From Spirochaetota bacterium (GTDB lineage Bacteria; Spirochaetota; UBA4802; UBA5550), in NCBI GenBank assembly GCA_017999915.1, contig JAGNKX010000002.1, positions 186,001-250,000 on the forward strand: a stretch of 64,000 nucleotides of DNA, in the 5' to 3' direction. Positions 18,721 through 27,998 of the stretch are shown one piece after another. The translations under genes and the position numbers were made by a program. The notes below the pieces were generated by a model. That model was given only the letters and a program-made list of their open reading frames with translations, made no database searches and had not been told where the DNA came from. Every line of letters begins with the position of its first letter. Position 1 is the first letter of the stretch.

Positions 18721-18748
18721 AAAAAAAGCCGCCACATTCTGTGACGGC
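18721..18748 (-). terminator. leuA attenuator (regulated terminator)
   Basis: On the minus strand GCCGTCAC (18741-18748), loop AGAAT, GTGGCGGC (18728-18735), then seven T (18721-18727). It lies between the leader peptide and leuA. Its 5' arm can instead pair with the end of the leader region at 18773-18780 and flanks. Confidence 0.85.
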
Positions 18749-18776
18749 TTTTATTGTTTCAGTTCTCAAGAAGGCA

Positions 18777-18863
18777 TCACAAAATATGGCCAGGGAGACT
18801 TTCCTCCAAGCTTAATAACAGACCGAGAAGCAGGTTTAGAAGTGATGCCATCATTTGTTTCAT
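18777..18863 (-). CDS. leuL: Leucine-rich leader peptide of the leuA attenuator
   Basis: 28 codons from ATG 18863 to TGA 18777-18779; 11 of 28 are leucine. The core reads ASLLNLLLGLLLSLEESL. Codons 5-8 contain GGCATCAC (region 1, 18842-18849), which pairs perfectly with GTGATGCC at the end of the peptide (region 2, 18773-18780). A ribosome waiting for Leu-tRNA on the run would cover region 1, free region 2 to pair with the terminator's 5' arm, and let leuA be transcribed. The ribosome site is weak (AGGATA about 15 bases upstream). No amino-acid family similarity is expected for such leaders. Confidence 0.85.
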   Translation of the reverse strand: MKQMMASLLNLLLGLLLSLEESLPGHIL

Positions 18864-18914
18864 CGTTACAACCGGCGTTATATCCTATAATTAAAATCGG
18901 AATCGCTTACAAAT

Positions 18915-18942
18915 AATATAGCACAATTTTCGAAATGGTCAA
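18915..18942 (-). promoter_or_regulatory. Predicted promoter of the leu leader
   Basis: TTGACC (18937-18942) and TATATT (18915-18920) on the minus strand, 16 bases apart. Transcription would begin near 18907, about 45 bases before the leader peptide start. Confidence 0.7.
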
Positions 18943-19233
18943 CAGTGTCAATAGAATTTTAATTTTTTTCCATTTACCGTCCAGCCAGTCCCGAAATGAT
19001 TAATACCTCTTGACTTTCTGCCTTATCATGTTCATCATTATTCCCGATGTCATACCATGGATCGCACATGAGGCATCATTCGGGCTTACGGCAGCATCGA
19101 CACCGGCGACTCCGAATTCGGCCTGGGACACGCCAAGATCGGCTCCATCCTGTTCAACATGGGCATCACCGGCCAGCGGCCCGGCGGCTTCAAACCACAA
19201 TAATCCAAGCCCCGCATGGGCCGGAGGAACGAC

Positions 19234-20148
19234 ATGGGATCTTTTTTTGCAAATACCGTTCTGTTCGGGGAAGATATCCTGAACCGTGTTCACATATTCG
19301 CGGGACCGTGGCTGGACGCGGCCATGGTGGGTGTGACGTCGCTGGGAAGCGAGATCTTCTACATGGCCGTGATCCCGGTGCTCTACTGGTGCTGGGACCG
19401 GCGGCGCGCCGCCTATATCTGCGCCGCCTATCTCACGGCCATGGCGGTCAACGATTCCATGAAATGCCTGTTCAATAATCCGCGGCCGGATCCGGCGCAT
19501 CTGCTTCCCGGCATACAGGAAATGGCATCACGGTACAGGCCCCGGGGCCCCGGTTTTCCCAGCGGCCATGCCCAGGGATCTGTCGCCTTCTGGGGGACCC
19601 TCGCGGTTATGACCCGGGGCGGGACAATGAAGGCGCTCTGCGCCCTGATGATAATCCTGGTATCCTACTCCCGCCTCTACCTGGCAGTGCACTACCTGGG
19701 AGATGTCCTCGGGGGGCTGGTCCTTGGAATACTCTGCCTCGCCGTGATCATACCCGCTGCGATCATCGCTGAAAAATATTATCGCTCCATTAGCCAGATT
19801 ATACTCATCACCCTGTTGATCATCATACCGATAACTATCTTCATTTTCGTAGCCGGAGATTATATGAACACCACCATGGGGGCGCTGTCGGGATTCATGG
19901 TCGGGGTCATTCTTGCTGAAGAGAAGATTCGCTTTAATCCATGGAACAGGCTCCCCATTCAGCTGGTGAAGATAGTTATCGGTATCAGTGTGTTGGGGGC
20001 GCTCCGGTTCGGATTGAAATATATAGTGCCCGAAGGTCTGGCTGCGGGATTTTTCCGGTACTGGTGCATCGGCTTCTGGTGCTCCTTCGGTGCACCTTTT
20101 GTTTTTTCGAAGTTCGCGGCCCTGCGGGGAGAGGAAAAGGCGCTCTGA
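19234..20148 (+). CDS. PAP2-family membrane phosphatase
   Basis: 304 residues from ATG 19234, chosen for GGAGG six bases before it; an upstream in-frame ATG at 19216 has none. The three acid-phosphatase motifs are complete: KCLFNNPRP (77-85), PSGH (109-112) and SRLYLAVHYLGD (145-156). Multiple membrane helices follow. The family removes phosphate from lipid substrates such as phosphatidate or undecaprenyl pyrophosphate, or from sphingoid-like bases; the substrate here is not evident. Its stop codon lies inside a copy of the GGGGTCAGAGCA repeat. Confidence 0.88.
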   Translation: MGSFFANTVLFGEDILNRVHIFAGPWLDAAMVGVTSLGSEIFYMAVIPVLYWCWDRRRAAYICAAYLTAMAVNDSMKCLFNNPRPDPAHLLPGIQEMASRYRPRGPGFPSGHAQGSVAFWGTLAVMTRGGTMKALCALMIILVSYSRLYLAVHYLGDVLGGLVLGILCLAVIIPAAIIAEKYYRSISQIILITLLIIIPITIFIFVAGDYMNTTMGALSGFMVGVILAEEKIRFNPWNRLPIQLVKIVIGISVLGALRFGLKYIVPEGLAAGFFRYWCIGFWCSFGAPFVFSKFAALRGEEKAL

Positions 20149-20246
20149 CCCCAGCCTCATTCATGAAAAGGGTAAAACTTAACAGCCGTTTACCGATAAC
20201 TATCGGTCCCAAGGGGGTGCTCTGACCCCCTGGTTGACCCCCTGGT
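20142..20246. repeat. Repeat cluster between PAP2 and alr genes
   Basis: Reading 5' to 3': GCTCTGACCCC (20142-20152), the perfect palindrome ACCGATAACTATCGGT (20192-20207), TGCTCTGACCCC (20218-20229), and a tandem pair of TGACCCCCTGGT (20223-20234 and 20235-20246) that abuts the alr stop codon. Both neighbouring genes converge here. Confidence 0.7.
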
Positions 20247-21422
20247 TCACTCCACGTAGATCCGGGGCACCCTCAAGCTGATATTGCAAAGGAATTCATA
20301 GGTGATAGTGCCGATCCTATCACACAGAACCTCAAGAGGTATTACGGAGCCGTTCATCTCGCCGAAAAGGAGCACATCATCGCCATTGTACGCTGTTCCT
20401 TCCATGCCAATGTCCACCATGACCTGGTCCATGCACACGGTCCCGACCACGGGATAGACCCTTCCGCGGATGGCCACCTCCCCCCGGTTTGACAGGAACC
20501 TACTGTAGCCGTCGCCGTACCCCACGGGAAGTGTCACGATGCGGGTCTGACACTTCGTGGTATATGAATGATTGTAGCTTACTCCGACTCCGGCCGGCAC
20601 TACCTTGAAATAGGAAACCTTGGTCTTGAGGGTCATGGCCGGAAGAATTTTCCTTCCATTGAAATCACGTCCCGGATCGTACCCAAAGGGATCGTATCCG
20701 TACAGCATGATACCTGGACGGACCATGGTAAAATGGGACGCCGGGGTTCCGATTATTCCGGCCGAATTGGCCAGGTGCACCAGCTCCGGCAGGGCATTCT
20801 TTCGAGCCATGAAATCAACGACTTCGCTGAAGCGCCGTATCTGCGTATCGGTGAAATCCCTGTCCGACTCGGCCCTGGCGAGATGGGAAAAGACGCCCTT
20901 CACGGCGATACCGGGCAGCTCCAGGGTGCGCCCGATGAAACGCTCCGCGTTGTACCAGTGAACCCCTATCCTCTCCATGCCGGTATCTATCTTGAGATGG
21001 ACCTTCGCGGTTTTACCGAGGCGTCCGGCGGCTTCCGATATGGCAGCTGACTTGTCATAGGACGAGCTTGTTATCTCTATATCGTGTTCGAGAAACTCTC
21101 CGATCTGGTCGGTGTTGATGGCGCCGCACACCAGGATCGGCGCGGTGATGCCGCTCTTCCTGAGATAGACCGCCTCTTCAAGATAGGCCACGCCGAGGTA
21201 ATGGACGCCCGCGGCCAGGAGCGTTTCAGATATGGTCCTGATGCCGTGGCCATAGGCGTTGGATTTCACCATGGCCATGATCTTCACGTCCTTGCCGACA
21301 AGGGACCGCACAATCTCGAAATTATTCCGGATCCTTCCGAGGGAGACTTCCGCCCTGGTGGGCCGGTTCTGGTATGTTTCGATGTTAATCTGCATAATAT
21401 GATTTCGCCGCGCCATCGGCAT
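20247..21422 (-). CDS. alr: Alanine racemase
   Basis: PLP enzyme that makes D-alanine for peptidoglycan. 391 residues from ATG 21422; a second ATG at 21395 (MQINIETYQNRPTRAEV) is equally possible, since neither has a clear ribosome site. The PLP lysine is in MVKSNAYGHG (Lys53 of the longer form). The C-terminal domain has VGVSYNHSY with the catalytic tyrosine region and TVCMDQVMVDIG. Length and motif order are normal for Alr. Confidence 0.95.
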   Translation of the reverse strand: MPMARRNHIMQINIETYQNRPTRAEVSLGRIRNNFEIVRSLVGKDVKIMAMVKSNAYGHGIRTISETLLAAGVHYLGVAYLEEAVYLRKSGITAPILVCGAINTDQIGEFLEHDIEITSSSYDKSAAISEAAGRLGKTAKVHLKIDTGMERIGVHWYNAERFIGRTLELPGIAVKGVFSHLARAESDRDFTDTQIRRFSEVVDFMARKNALPELVHLANSAGIIGTPASHFTMVRPGIMLYGYDPFGYDPGRDFNGRKILPAMTLKTKVSYFKVVPAGVGVSYNHSYTTKCQTRIVTLPVGYGDGYSRFLSNRGEVAIRGRVYPVVGTVCMDQVMVDIGMEGTAYNGDDVLLFGEMNGSVIPLEVLCDRIGTITYEFLCNISLRVPRIYVE

Positions 21423-21480
21423 CAAAGGCTGCGACAGCGGTAGTGCATCAATAACAATTTGTCAACGACTATCCAGTGGC

Positions 21481-21495
21481 CCGATAGTTATCGGT
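21481..21495. repeat. Copy of the 16-bp palindromic repeat
   Basis: CCGATAGTTATCGGT, matching 15 bases of ACCGATAGTTATCGGT. The stop codon of the amidohydrolase gene (21488-21490) lies inside it. Confidence 0.7.
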
Positions 21496-22324
21496 TGACA
21501 ATAGAATCAATCAAATCCCGGCCATTTTGATAGAATACCCTGTCATAAAATTCCTGTGACAGTCCATAATCGGCAAGGGTCCCTATCTCCGATTCACGGG
21601 CCATGATAAGGTTCGGGAAATCGGACCCGTACAGGATCCGGTCCCTGTGTTCTTCAAGGGCCTCGTTCCCGAGGTCGAATCCGCCCTTCCCCTGAAACTC
21701 CCTGAAAAAGGAAAAGGCCGTGTCCAGATAGAGGGCCGGATGGTCTTCCAGGAGATCCATGAAGCCGCGGTACTCCAGGGCGCCCATGTGGGCGATGTTG
21801 GCGGGAATCTCCGGGTAGTATTCAAGGAGCCTGTTAAACTCTGCAAGGCCCACGAATTCGTTGCCCACCGGGCCGGTGCCCACGTGGAAGAGGATGCGCT
21901 TGCCGCGCTCCATCACCATTTCGTACATCGGGAAGAGGCGCCTGTCGTGGGGATAGAAGCGCTGCACCAGGAGCTGCAGCTTGAAGCCGAGGACGCGGGG
22001 ATGGGCCAGCACTTTTTCAGCCATGGCCAGGCCCTTATCGTCGCCCGGATGAAAAGCCGCGAAGCAGTACAGGTCCGGATATTCGTCGAGGACCTGCAGG
22101 TTCCATTCATTCAGGGCCCCGGCAATGCCCTCGCGGTGGGCATAGTTGGAATAGACGATTTTTTCCACTCCCTGTTCCCGCAGGTATTCGACGCACTGAC
22201 GGTAATACATCCTGTATAGGACGTCCCATTTATATCCTTTCGAGAAAAAATCCCAGATGGCATCGAACATCCTGTCCGGAAACAGGTGAACATGGAAATC
22301 GATAATGCTGGATGGAATAGCCAT
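21488..22324 (-). CDS. Amidohydrolase-superfamily metal-dependent hydrolase (amidohydrolase 2 type)
   Basis: 278 residues with the TIM-barrel metal-site order of the PF04909-type amidohydrolases: IDFHVHLF (His11, His13), then RILFHVGTG and NIAHMGALEYRG with later histidines, and DRILYGSDFP with the final aspartate. Members are decarboxylases or hydrolases of cyclic or aromatic acids, and the substrate is not deducible here. It lies 65 bases upstream of alr on the same strand and may share its transcript. Confidence 0.8.
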   Translation of the reverse strand: MAIPSSIIDFHVHLFPDRMFDAIWDFFSKGYKWDVLYRMYYRQCVEYLREQGVEKIVYSNYAHREGIAGALNEWNLQVLDEYPDLYCFAAFHPGDDKGLAMAEKVLAHPRVLGFKLQLLVQRFYPHDRRLFPMYEMVMERGKRILFHVGTGPVGNEFVGLAEFNRLLEYYPEIPANIAHMGALEYRGFMDLLEDHPALYLDTAFSFFREFQGKGGFDLGNEALEEHRDRILYGSDFPNLIMARESEIGTLADYGLSQEFYDRVFYQNGRDLIDSIVNR

Positions 22325-22471
22325 GATGCAATTATGAAGTATAACCGGATTCCCCTGTCAAACCTTTTAGCTCCAGTTGATACCTGTCTCAAATTTATGT
22401 ATATTCAAATAATCCCTTTGTTTGTTGATTATCTAGTTATGCTTCGATATTTTTTTAAAAGAGGATGCTTG

Positions 22472-25036
22472 ATGATAAAACATCTCCTTCTCCTGTCAGC
22501 TGCGTTATTTGCAGCATATGCCACGGCCTTCGGCAACAGTGATCCCGACACCTTGATGTTCTATACCATTGAGGCAGCTCCCGGAGGAACGGTCATCGAT
22601 ATAGAAGGCGGAGGCACGGCGAATGACGTTCCGGCGATCATGTACCGCAAAAACGGCGGCTCTAACCAGCAGTTCCGTTTTATTCTTTATGGCAATGAGG
22701 GCTGGCATCTTATCCAGGGCCGCGGTTCCGGAAAATATCTCACCGTGGCAAATGACAACGTGGTGCAGCGGTCATTATCGCACAACTATGATACCCAGCT
22801 ATGGCGCGTCACCGCGGCGGGGGACGGTTACCGGTTCATAACGAAAAACGGCGGCGCCATGGCAACGGGAAAGGCTCCGAAAAAAAACAACGACATCGTG
22901 ATAGTGACCCGGAGCGCTCTCCCGGGAAAAACCTGGATACTGTCGCCGGCCCTCAATGAACGTGAGACGGCCGCCATGAAAGCCGCCGAGGCCTGGATAC
23001 GCGGCAATTCAAATGAATACAAGCAAATTATAGGCTCTGCTGCGGGGTCAGAGCAGGGCGCCCTGCTCTTTCAGACAGCCAGGTTTATCCATACAAGCTA
23101 CCACAAACCCGATGCGGCCGTGCCGGTATATCTTGAGGCGCGGAAAGCAGGCTACGATGAGCCGAACCTGTTTGAATCCCTTGCCGATGCCTACCACGGT
23201 TCAAAAAAGAGCCCCCAGGGGGCGGCCTGTCTCGATGATGGATACCGCGAAAGGCTATCAATCCTGGTGAGCGCTCCCTCAGGGACCGGCTCCCGTGCAT
23301 CCCGCGATTACGAAAAGAAGAGAAAGGCGCTCCTTGAGACAGCCGCGGCCCTGATAGACTTTCACGCCGGAAAGCTAAACAGCTTCACCAGGGGACCGGA
23401 GATATACAATGATCTTTCGAAGCGCGGTATCAGCCTGAACCATCGGCGATTCCAGCGATCATGCGCTGAAAGCGCCTTCTGGGCCGGGAACGAAGCCTTT
23501 GCCAGTGGCGACTATAAAGCAGCCGCTGCCCGTTACGATGTAGTCATGGCTTTGGATGGAGTGTCTGGCGAGCCGGGGAAGATCATCAAGCGCTATGACC
23601 TCGACCGTATACTATCGATCCTGGAGCGGCGCAGGGCCCTTGGAACCATAATGCCCGACTATATCCAGAAGCACACGGCGCTTTTCGTGCTTACATTCAG
23701 CGCGCAGTTCAAGGGAAAGGAGAATATCGTATCCATATACAATTCCTATACGGAACAGGACCCCCGGGTGAAAAAAACCATCATAAACCAGGACCTGATG
23801 GCCAGGATGGTGGAGGCCTTTACCGGCGGCAGGCTCTCGATACGGTATGACCGCCATTTCCTGAAAAAATCGACCCTCACCGATTTCTACGAATGGAAAA
23901 GCAAAAAGCGCGGGATGGTATGCTCTCCCCAGATGAACAGCTTCACGCCGGAAGATGAAATCATTGACATCATGGGATCAACTGTCGCCGATACCGATGT
24001 TTATGAAATCTACTGGGACAAGACCGGTCTTCCCCGCGGCGAGTATATCTGCTTCGGCGGCAGCACGACCGGCTACCCCGTCATACCCTACACGCTGAGC
24101 ATCCCCCGGCGGGGCTTCATGGAAAATCATATCGGGCGCTCCACGGGGCTCGGCCTGGTGTTCCATGAGTATTTTCACACGGTGGAGCGCGTCGGCGGCT
24201 TCAAGACACAGGACGACGAGGAAAACATCATTTCATATTATCCCGAATACGCGAAGACCAGGAGCGCGCTGGGATATTACGATTACATGTTCACCACGAA
24301 GCTCGCCGCCATGGTCGGAGGCCATGACGCAAAAAAGCTTGAAGGAGGATGGCGGGCCTTTTCATTCTCATCGCGGAGTCCCTTCAGAATGCAAGGTGTC
24401 AAACTCAAGCGACTGACAAAGCTCGCCCTTGATATACCCCTGGATCGGCGCAAAGAATCGCGCATGATACAGGAAAAAGCGCGGGCCAAGGATAAAGCCG
24501 GCCGCAAGGATGAAGCCTTTGCCCTTTACGAAAAGGCCTTCGGCATAAATCCTTCTTTTGTGGAATTTTATAAACTATCGGCAAGGCGCTCCGCCGCGGC
24601 GGGACGCAATGATGAGGCGGCGCGCTCCATGGAAACCTATCTATCCCATGCGGACAGTTCCGGCGATGCCCGGTGGCTGGGCAATCTCCTCATTGAAAAG
24701 CTCGACCGTGCCGGCGACGCGGAACGCTATTATGCCGAAGCCTATCGCCTTGGCGCCGGCAGGACGATCGCGCGCATTTCCCTGGACGCGGGATGGCGCT
24801 TTTTCAAGAAGGGTAATAACGACAAGGCCCTTACCTATTTTGAAAAAGGCCTGACTGCGGACAACTGTGATGAAAAACTGGAATGCCTGTATCTCAAGGG
24901 TGAAATCATTTACAGGCAGGGTTATCCCTCGAAGGGCATGGATATGATGGAACAGGCAATGGATGGGGGGTTGTCCGCAAAAAAATGGTATAAAGAAAGA
25001 TTTGAAAAGATGGTGAAAAAGGCGGGAGGCAGGTGA
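22472..25036 (+). CDS. Secreted lectin (beta-trefoil)-zincin-TPR protein
   Basis: 854 residues from ATG 22472, chosen because GAGG lies eight bases upstream and a signal peptide (MIKHLLLLSAALFAAYATAF) begins there. Domains in order: ricin-type beta-trefoil (about 25-165, with QQFRF, TQLWRV and KTWIL in QxW positions), a helical middle with TPR-like repeats, a zinc-peptidase motif HEYFH (565-569), and C-terminal TPRs (about 660-850). It is a likely exported metallopeptidase that binds carbohydrate. A relative with another domain order is at 37731-40235. A GGGGTCAGAGCA copy lies inside the gene at 23044-23055 (encoding part of GSEQG). Confidence 0.75.
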   Translation: MIKHLLLLSAALFAAYATAFGNSDPDTLMFYTIEAAPGGTVIDIEGGGTANDVPAIMYRKNGGSNQQFRFILYGNEGWHLIQGRGSGKYLTVANDNVVQRSLSHNYDTQLWRVTAAGDGYRFITKNGGAMATGKAPKKNNDIVIVTRSALPGKTWILSPALNERETAAMKAAEAWIRGNSNEYKQIIGSAAGSEQGALLFQTARFIHTSYHKPDAAVPVYLEARKAGYDEPNLFESLADAYHGSKKSPQGAACLDDGYRERLSILVSAPSGTGSRASRDYEKKRKALLETAAALIDFHAGKLNSFTRGPEIYNDLSKRGISLNHRRFQRSCAESAFWAGNEAFASGDYKAAAARYDVVMALDGVSGEPGKIIKRYDLDRILSILERRRALGTIMPDYIQKHTALFVLTFSAQFKGKENIVSIYNSYTEQDPRVKKTIINQDLMARMVEAFTGGRLSIRYDRHFLKKSTLTDFYEWKSKKRGMVCSPQMNSFTPEDEIIDIMGSTVADTDVYEIYWDKTGLPRGEYICFGGSTTGYPVIPYTLSIPRRGFMENHIGRSTGLGLVFHEYFHTVERVGGFKTQDDEENIISYYPEYAKTRSALGYYDYMFTTKLAAMVGGHDAKKLEGGWRAFSFSSRSPFRMQGVKLKRLTKLALDIPLDRRKESRMIQEKARAKDKAGRKDEAFALYEKAFGINPSFVEFYKLSARRSAAAGRNDEAARSMETYLSHADSSGDARWLGNLLIEKLDRAGDAERYYAEAYRLGAGRTIARISLDAGWRFFKKGNNDKALTYFEKGLTADNCDEKLECLYLKGEIIYRQGYPSKGMDMMEQAMDGGLSAKKWYKERFEKMVKKAGGR

Positions 25037-25067
25037 AGGCTGCGGGACATGGGGTTTTTTTATGAGC

Positions 25068-25079
25068 TGCTCTGACCCC
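25068..25079 (-). repeat. GGGGTCAGAGCA repeat copy
   Basis: TGCTCTGACCCC on the plus strand, followed by a small hairpin CCCCTTTTT/AAAAACAGGGG (25075-25098). It stands between the lectin-zincin gene and the ahcY terminator. Confidence 0.6.
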
Positions 25080-25145
25080 TTTTTGAAAAAACAGGGGAAC
25101 CATCGAATTTCAACTGGTCTTTTTTTTACTCTGACACCGGGACCG

Positions 25146-25171
25146 AAAAAAGGGCGGCCCATTGGCCGCCC
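25146..25171 (-). terminator. Terminator of ahcY
   Basis: On the minus strand GGGCGGCC (25164-25171), loop AATG, GGCCGCCC (25152-25159), then six T (25146-25151). Perfect eight-base GC stem. Confidence 0.9.
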
Positions 25172-25209
25172 CTATAATGCGCTATTTAGATTCCTGATTA
25201 TTCTTTTTT

Positions 25210-26652
25210 TTAGTACCGATAATGGTCCGGTTTATAGGGCCCTTCAATCGATACACCGATATAATCCGCCTGCTCCTTGGTCATTTTTGTCAGCTTGACG
25301 CCCAGCTTGTCCAGGTGCAGCCGGGCAACTTCCTCATCAAGCTTCTTGGAAAGAGTGTATACACCGATCTCATGTTTGCCCTGGGCCAGCTCGATCTGCG
25401 CCAGGGTCTGGTTGGTGAAGCTGTTGCTCATGACAAAGCTGGGATGGCCCGTCGCGCAGCCGAGATTTACAAGACGACCTTCCGCAAGCACGATGATGGA
25501 GCGGCCGGATTCCAGTGTCCATTTGTCCACCTGGGGTTTGATGGTATCCTTTTTACATTTCGGATTGTTCTCAAGATAATGCATGGCTATCTCGCTGTCA
25601 AAATGGCCGATATTGCATACAATGGCCCCTTCTTTCATCTGCTCCATATGCTTCCCGGTAATAACATCCAGGTTACCGGTGGAGGTAACGAAGATATCGC
25701 CTTCGGAAGCCGCGTCATCCATGGTGGTCACTTCGTAGCCCTCCATGGCGGCCTGGAGGGCGCAGATCGGGTCGATTTCAGTGATGAGGACCCTGGCGCC
25801 GAAACCGCGCATCGACTGGGCGCAGCCTTTGCCGACGTCACCGTATCCGCATACGACAACAACTTTACCGGCAACCATGATATCGGTTGCTCTCTTGATG
25901 CCGTCCGCCAGGGACTCCCGGCATCCGTAGAGGTTATCAAACTTCGACTTGGTGACCGAGTCATTGACGTTGATGGCCGGGAACAGGAGCTCCTTGTTCT
26001 TTTCCATTTGATACAGGCGGTGCACGCCGGTAGTGGTTTCCTCGGAAACGCCTTTAACCTTGGCGGCGATCTTGGTCCATTTCTGCGGATTAAGTTGAAC
26101 GCTTGCGATCAACCTATCTATGATGATCTTGAATTCCTTGTTGTCATATTTCTTTTCAAGAATCGATGGATCCTTTTCCGCCTTGACGCCCTGGTGGATC
26201 ATGAGAGTCGCGTCACCGCCGTCATCAACGATCTGGTCCGGACCGGATCCGTCAGGCCAGGTCAGGGCCTGCTCCGTGCACCACCAGTACTCCTCAAGTG
26301 TCTCGCCCTTCCAGGCAAAGACCGCTGCCGTATCGGCCTTGGCTATCGCCGCCGCCGCATGGTCCTGGGTGGAAAAAATATTGCATGAAGCCCATCTCAC
26401 ATCGGCGCCAAGCGCCTGGAGCGTTTCAATGAGCACCGCCGTCTGGATCGTCATGTGAAGACTTCCCATGATCTTGAGGCCCTTCAACGGCTTCTGTGCG
26501 CCATATTTCTTGCGTACCGCCATGAGGCCGGGCATCTCATCTTCCGCGAGCTGAATCTCTTTTCTTCCCCATTCAGCGAGAGAAATATCCGCCACCTTGT
26601 AGCGGAGATCTTTATCAAGCGGCGTGATATCTCTTTTTACTGTAACATTCAT
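25210..26652 (-). CDS. ahcY: S-adenosylhomocysteine hydrolase
   Basis: Splits S-adenosylhomocysteine to adenosine and homocysteine in the methyl cycle. 480 residues from ATG 26652, where AAAGGAG lies seven bases upstream. The NAD-binding motif is [15 protein letters not shown], with [13 protein letters not shown] and [10 protein letters not shown] also present; the chain ends in DHYRY, the conserved C-terminus that completes the neighbouring subunit's NAD site. A 20-bp palindrome at 26680-26699 lies 28 bases upstream of the start and is the likely operator of the regulator encoded next door. Confidence 0.97.
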   Translation of the reverse strand: MNVTVKRDITPLDKDLRYKVADISLAEWGRKEIQLAEDEMPGLMAVRKKYGAQKPLKGLKIMGSLHMTIQTAVLIETLQALGADVRWASCNIFSTQDHAAAAIAKADTAAVFAWKGETLEEYWWCTEQALTWPDGSGPDQIVDDGGDATLMIHQGVKAEKDPSILEKKYDNKEFKIIIDRLIASVQLNPQKWTKIAAKVKGVSEETTTGVHRLYQMEKNKELLFPAINVNDSVTKSKFDNLYGCRESLADGIKRATDIMVAGKVVVVCGYGDVGKGCAQSMRGFGARVLITEIDPICALQAAMEGYEVTTMDDAASEGDIFVTSTGNLDVITGKHMEQMKEGAIVCNIGHFDSEIAMHYLENNPKCKKDTIKPQVDKWTLESGRSIIVLAEGRLVNLGCATGHPSFVMSNSFTNQTLAQIELAQGKHEIGVYTLSKKLDEEVARLHLDKLGVKLTKMTKEQADYIGVSIEGPYKPDHYRY

Positions 26653-26679
26653 CGCAATTCTCCTTTTTAATAATTTATA

Positions 26680-26699
26680 ATGTATTGATATCATTACAT
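26680..26699. promoter_or_regulatory. Operator candidate upstream of ahcY
   Basis: ATGTATTGATATCATTACAT is palindromic at 18 of 20 positions. Its TTGATAT and AATGTA parts recur in the larger palindrome at 27708-27751, consistent with one ArsR-type regulator binding both. Confidence 0.65.
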
Positions 26700-26794
26700 C
26701 CCGTCAAAAAATCCCGCTGTTTTTCTGATAATAATTTATTGCAGGATTTTTCCGGATATGGAATGAAACATCTCGATTATATGATTTTATCCCT

Positions 26795-27709
26795 CTATTT
26801 TTTTATAGAAACAAACAGGTCGATTTTCAAACCGTCCCGCGCGTCAAACTGAACAAATTCCCGGGGCAAAAATCCGCCGGCCGAAAGCCATTTTTCAATA
26901 TTCTTTTTTGTAAATCCAAGCCACCGGTGTTCATATTTTTTTCTCATTTCTTCATTCTGGTGCTTATCCAGATCAACGATTATCAGCGAGCCGCCCGTTT
27001 TAAGGACCCTTCCCGCTTCCAGTATGCTTGTGTCCGGAGACGGCAGGTGATGAAGGACCATGTTGATAATCGCCGCGTCAGCCTCCTGGTCACGCATGGG
27101 AAGATGTTCCATTTCGCCGATCCTGAGCTCGATGCCCTTTCCGTTTGATGCGAGTCGACGCTCCGCTTCTTCCAGCATCCTTGGCGACTTATCCACGCCA
27201 ATGACCTTCCTGGCCTTTTTCCTGATAGGAATGAGCAATTCACCGGTTCCGCAGCCCAGGTCCGCGGCGACATCGCAATCAGCTATTCGCTCCACGATTT
27301 CATCAGAAATATTTACAGTGCCGAATATCCCGAGCTTTATGTCGTCCCATTCCGAAGCAATTGAATCGAAAAACCTGGTCTTTTCTTTTAATCCTTCCTC
27401 CAGGATGGCTTTCATCGCCATATAATCTTGTTTCAAATCCTGATTATTGCCGACAAAATCGCGAAATAGGTCGTTAAAGTCGCCTCCACGTCCTTCCTGT
27501 GCCGCACTATAGAAAACCCACAGTCCATCCCGGCGAAATTTAAGAAGGCCGCAATCGGTCAATATTTTTAAATGCCGTGAAATTCGCGGCTGCCCCATCC
27601 CCATGACCGAGACAATTTCATTGACATTTAGTTCATGACGAAGAAGAAGATTCAGCAGACGCAAACGCGTTTCGTCAGCCAGGGCTTTATAATACTGAAC
27701 TATTTCCAT
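26795..27709 (-). CDS. ArsR-family regulator fused to a SAM-dependent methyltransferase (SahR-like)
   Basis: 304 residues. Residues about 1-95 are a winged-helix ArsR domain (YYKALADETRLRLLNLLL, then MGMGQPRISRHLKIL as the recognition helix). Residues about 110-304 are a class I methyltransferase fold with VAADLGCGTGELL (SAM loop) and NMVLHHLPSP. No metal-binding cysteine pair is seen. Regulators of this build (SahR) sense S-adenosylhomocysteine in Proteobacteria and control ahcY and related genes, and ahcY is the next gene downstream. The ATG at 27709 sits at the edge of a 44-bp palindrome and has no ribosome site. Confidence 0.85.
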   Translation of the reverse strand: MEIVQYYKALADETRLRLLNLLLRHELNVNEIVSVMGMGQPRISRHLKILTDCGLLKFRRDGLWVFYSAAQEGRGGDFNDLFRDFVGNNQDLKQDYMAMKAILEEGLKEKTRFFDSIASEWDDIKLGIFGTVNISDEIVERIADCDVAADLGCGTGELLIPIRKKARKVIGVDKSPRMLEEAERRLASNGKGIELRIGEMEHLPMRDQEADAAIINMVLHHLPSPDTSILEAGRVLKTGGSLIIVDLDKHQNEEMRKKYEHRWLGFTKKNIEKWLSAGGFLPREFVQFDARDGLKIDLFVSIKK

Positions 27710-27751
27710 TTACATTACTATATCAAGATATATTGATATAGTAATGTAAAT
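27708..27751. promoter_or_regulatory. 44-bp palindrome over the start of the ArsR-methyltransferase gene
   Basis: Two perfect 19-base arms (27708-27726 and 27733-27751), with spacer GATATA; the inner part reads TATATCAA-GATATA-TTGATATA. It begins at the second base of the start codon, so it would act as operator and also fold the mRNA start into a hairpin. Confidence 0.75.
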
Positions 27752-27998
27752 ACTGTTTGAAGTCAAGTTTTTTTATTATTTTTTAAAATTTATATTTTTG
27801 GCCGTCAGAGTAATTATTTGCAATGAAATAATATGCACAGGGAGCAGAGTAATTTCATTTAGTAATCCTTCCAGAGATCCAGAAACCATTTTTTGGGTGT
27901 AACGATTTTTCAATAGAGTAAAAAATAATATTATCTCTTGAAATATTTGCACTTTCTAAATATTATTACAAATTATATCAATTATCCCGAATCAATAC

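Noticed and set aside
26653-26794. S-adenosylhomocysteine riboswitch before ahcY
   Set aside because: The space is only 142 bases, AT-rich, without the expected GC-rich helices; the palindrome fits a protein operator better.
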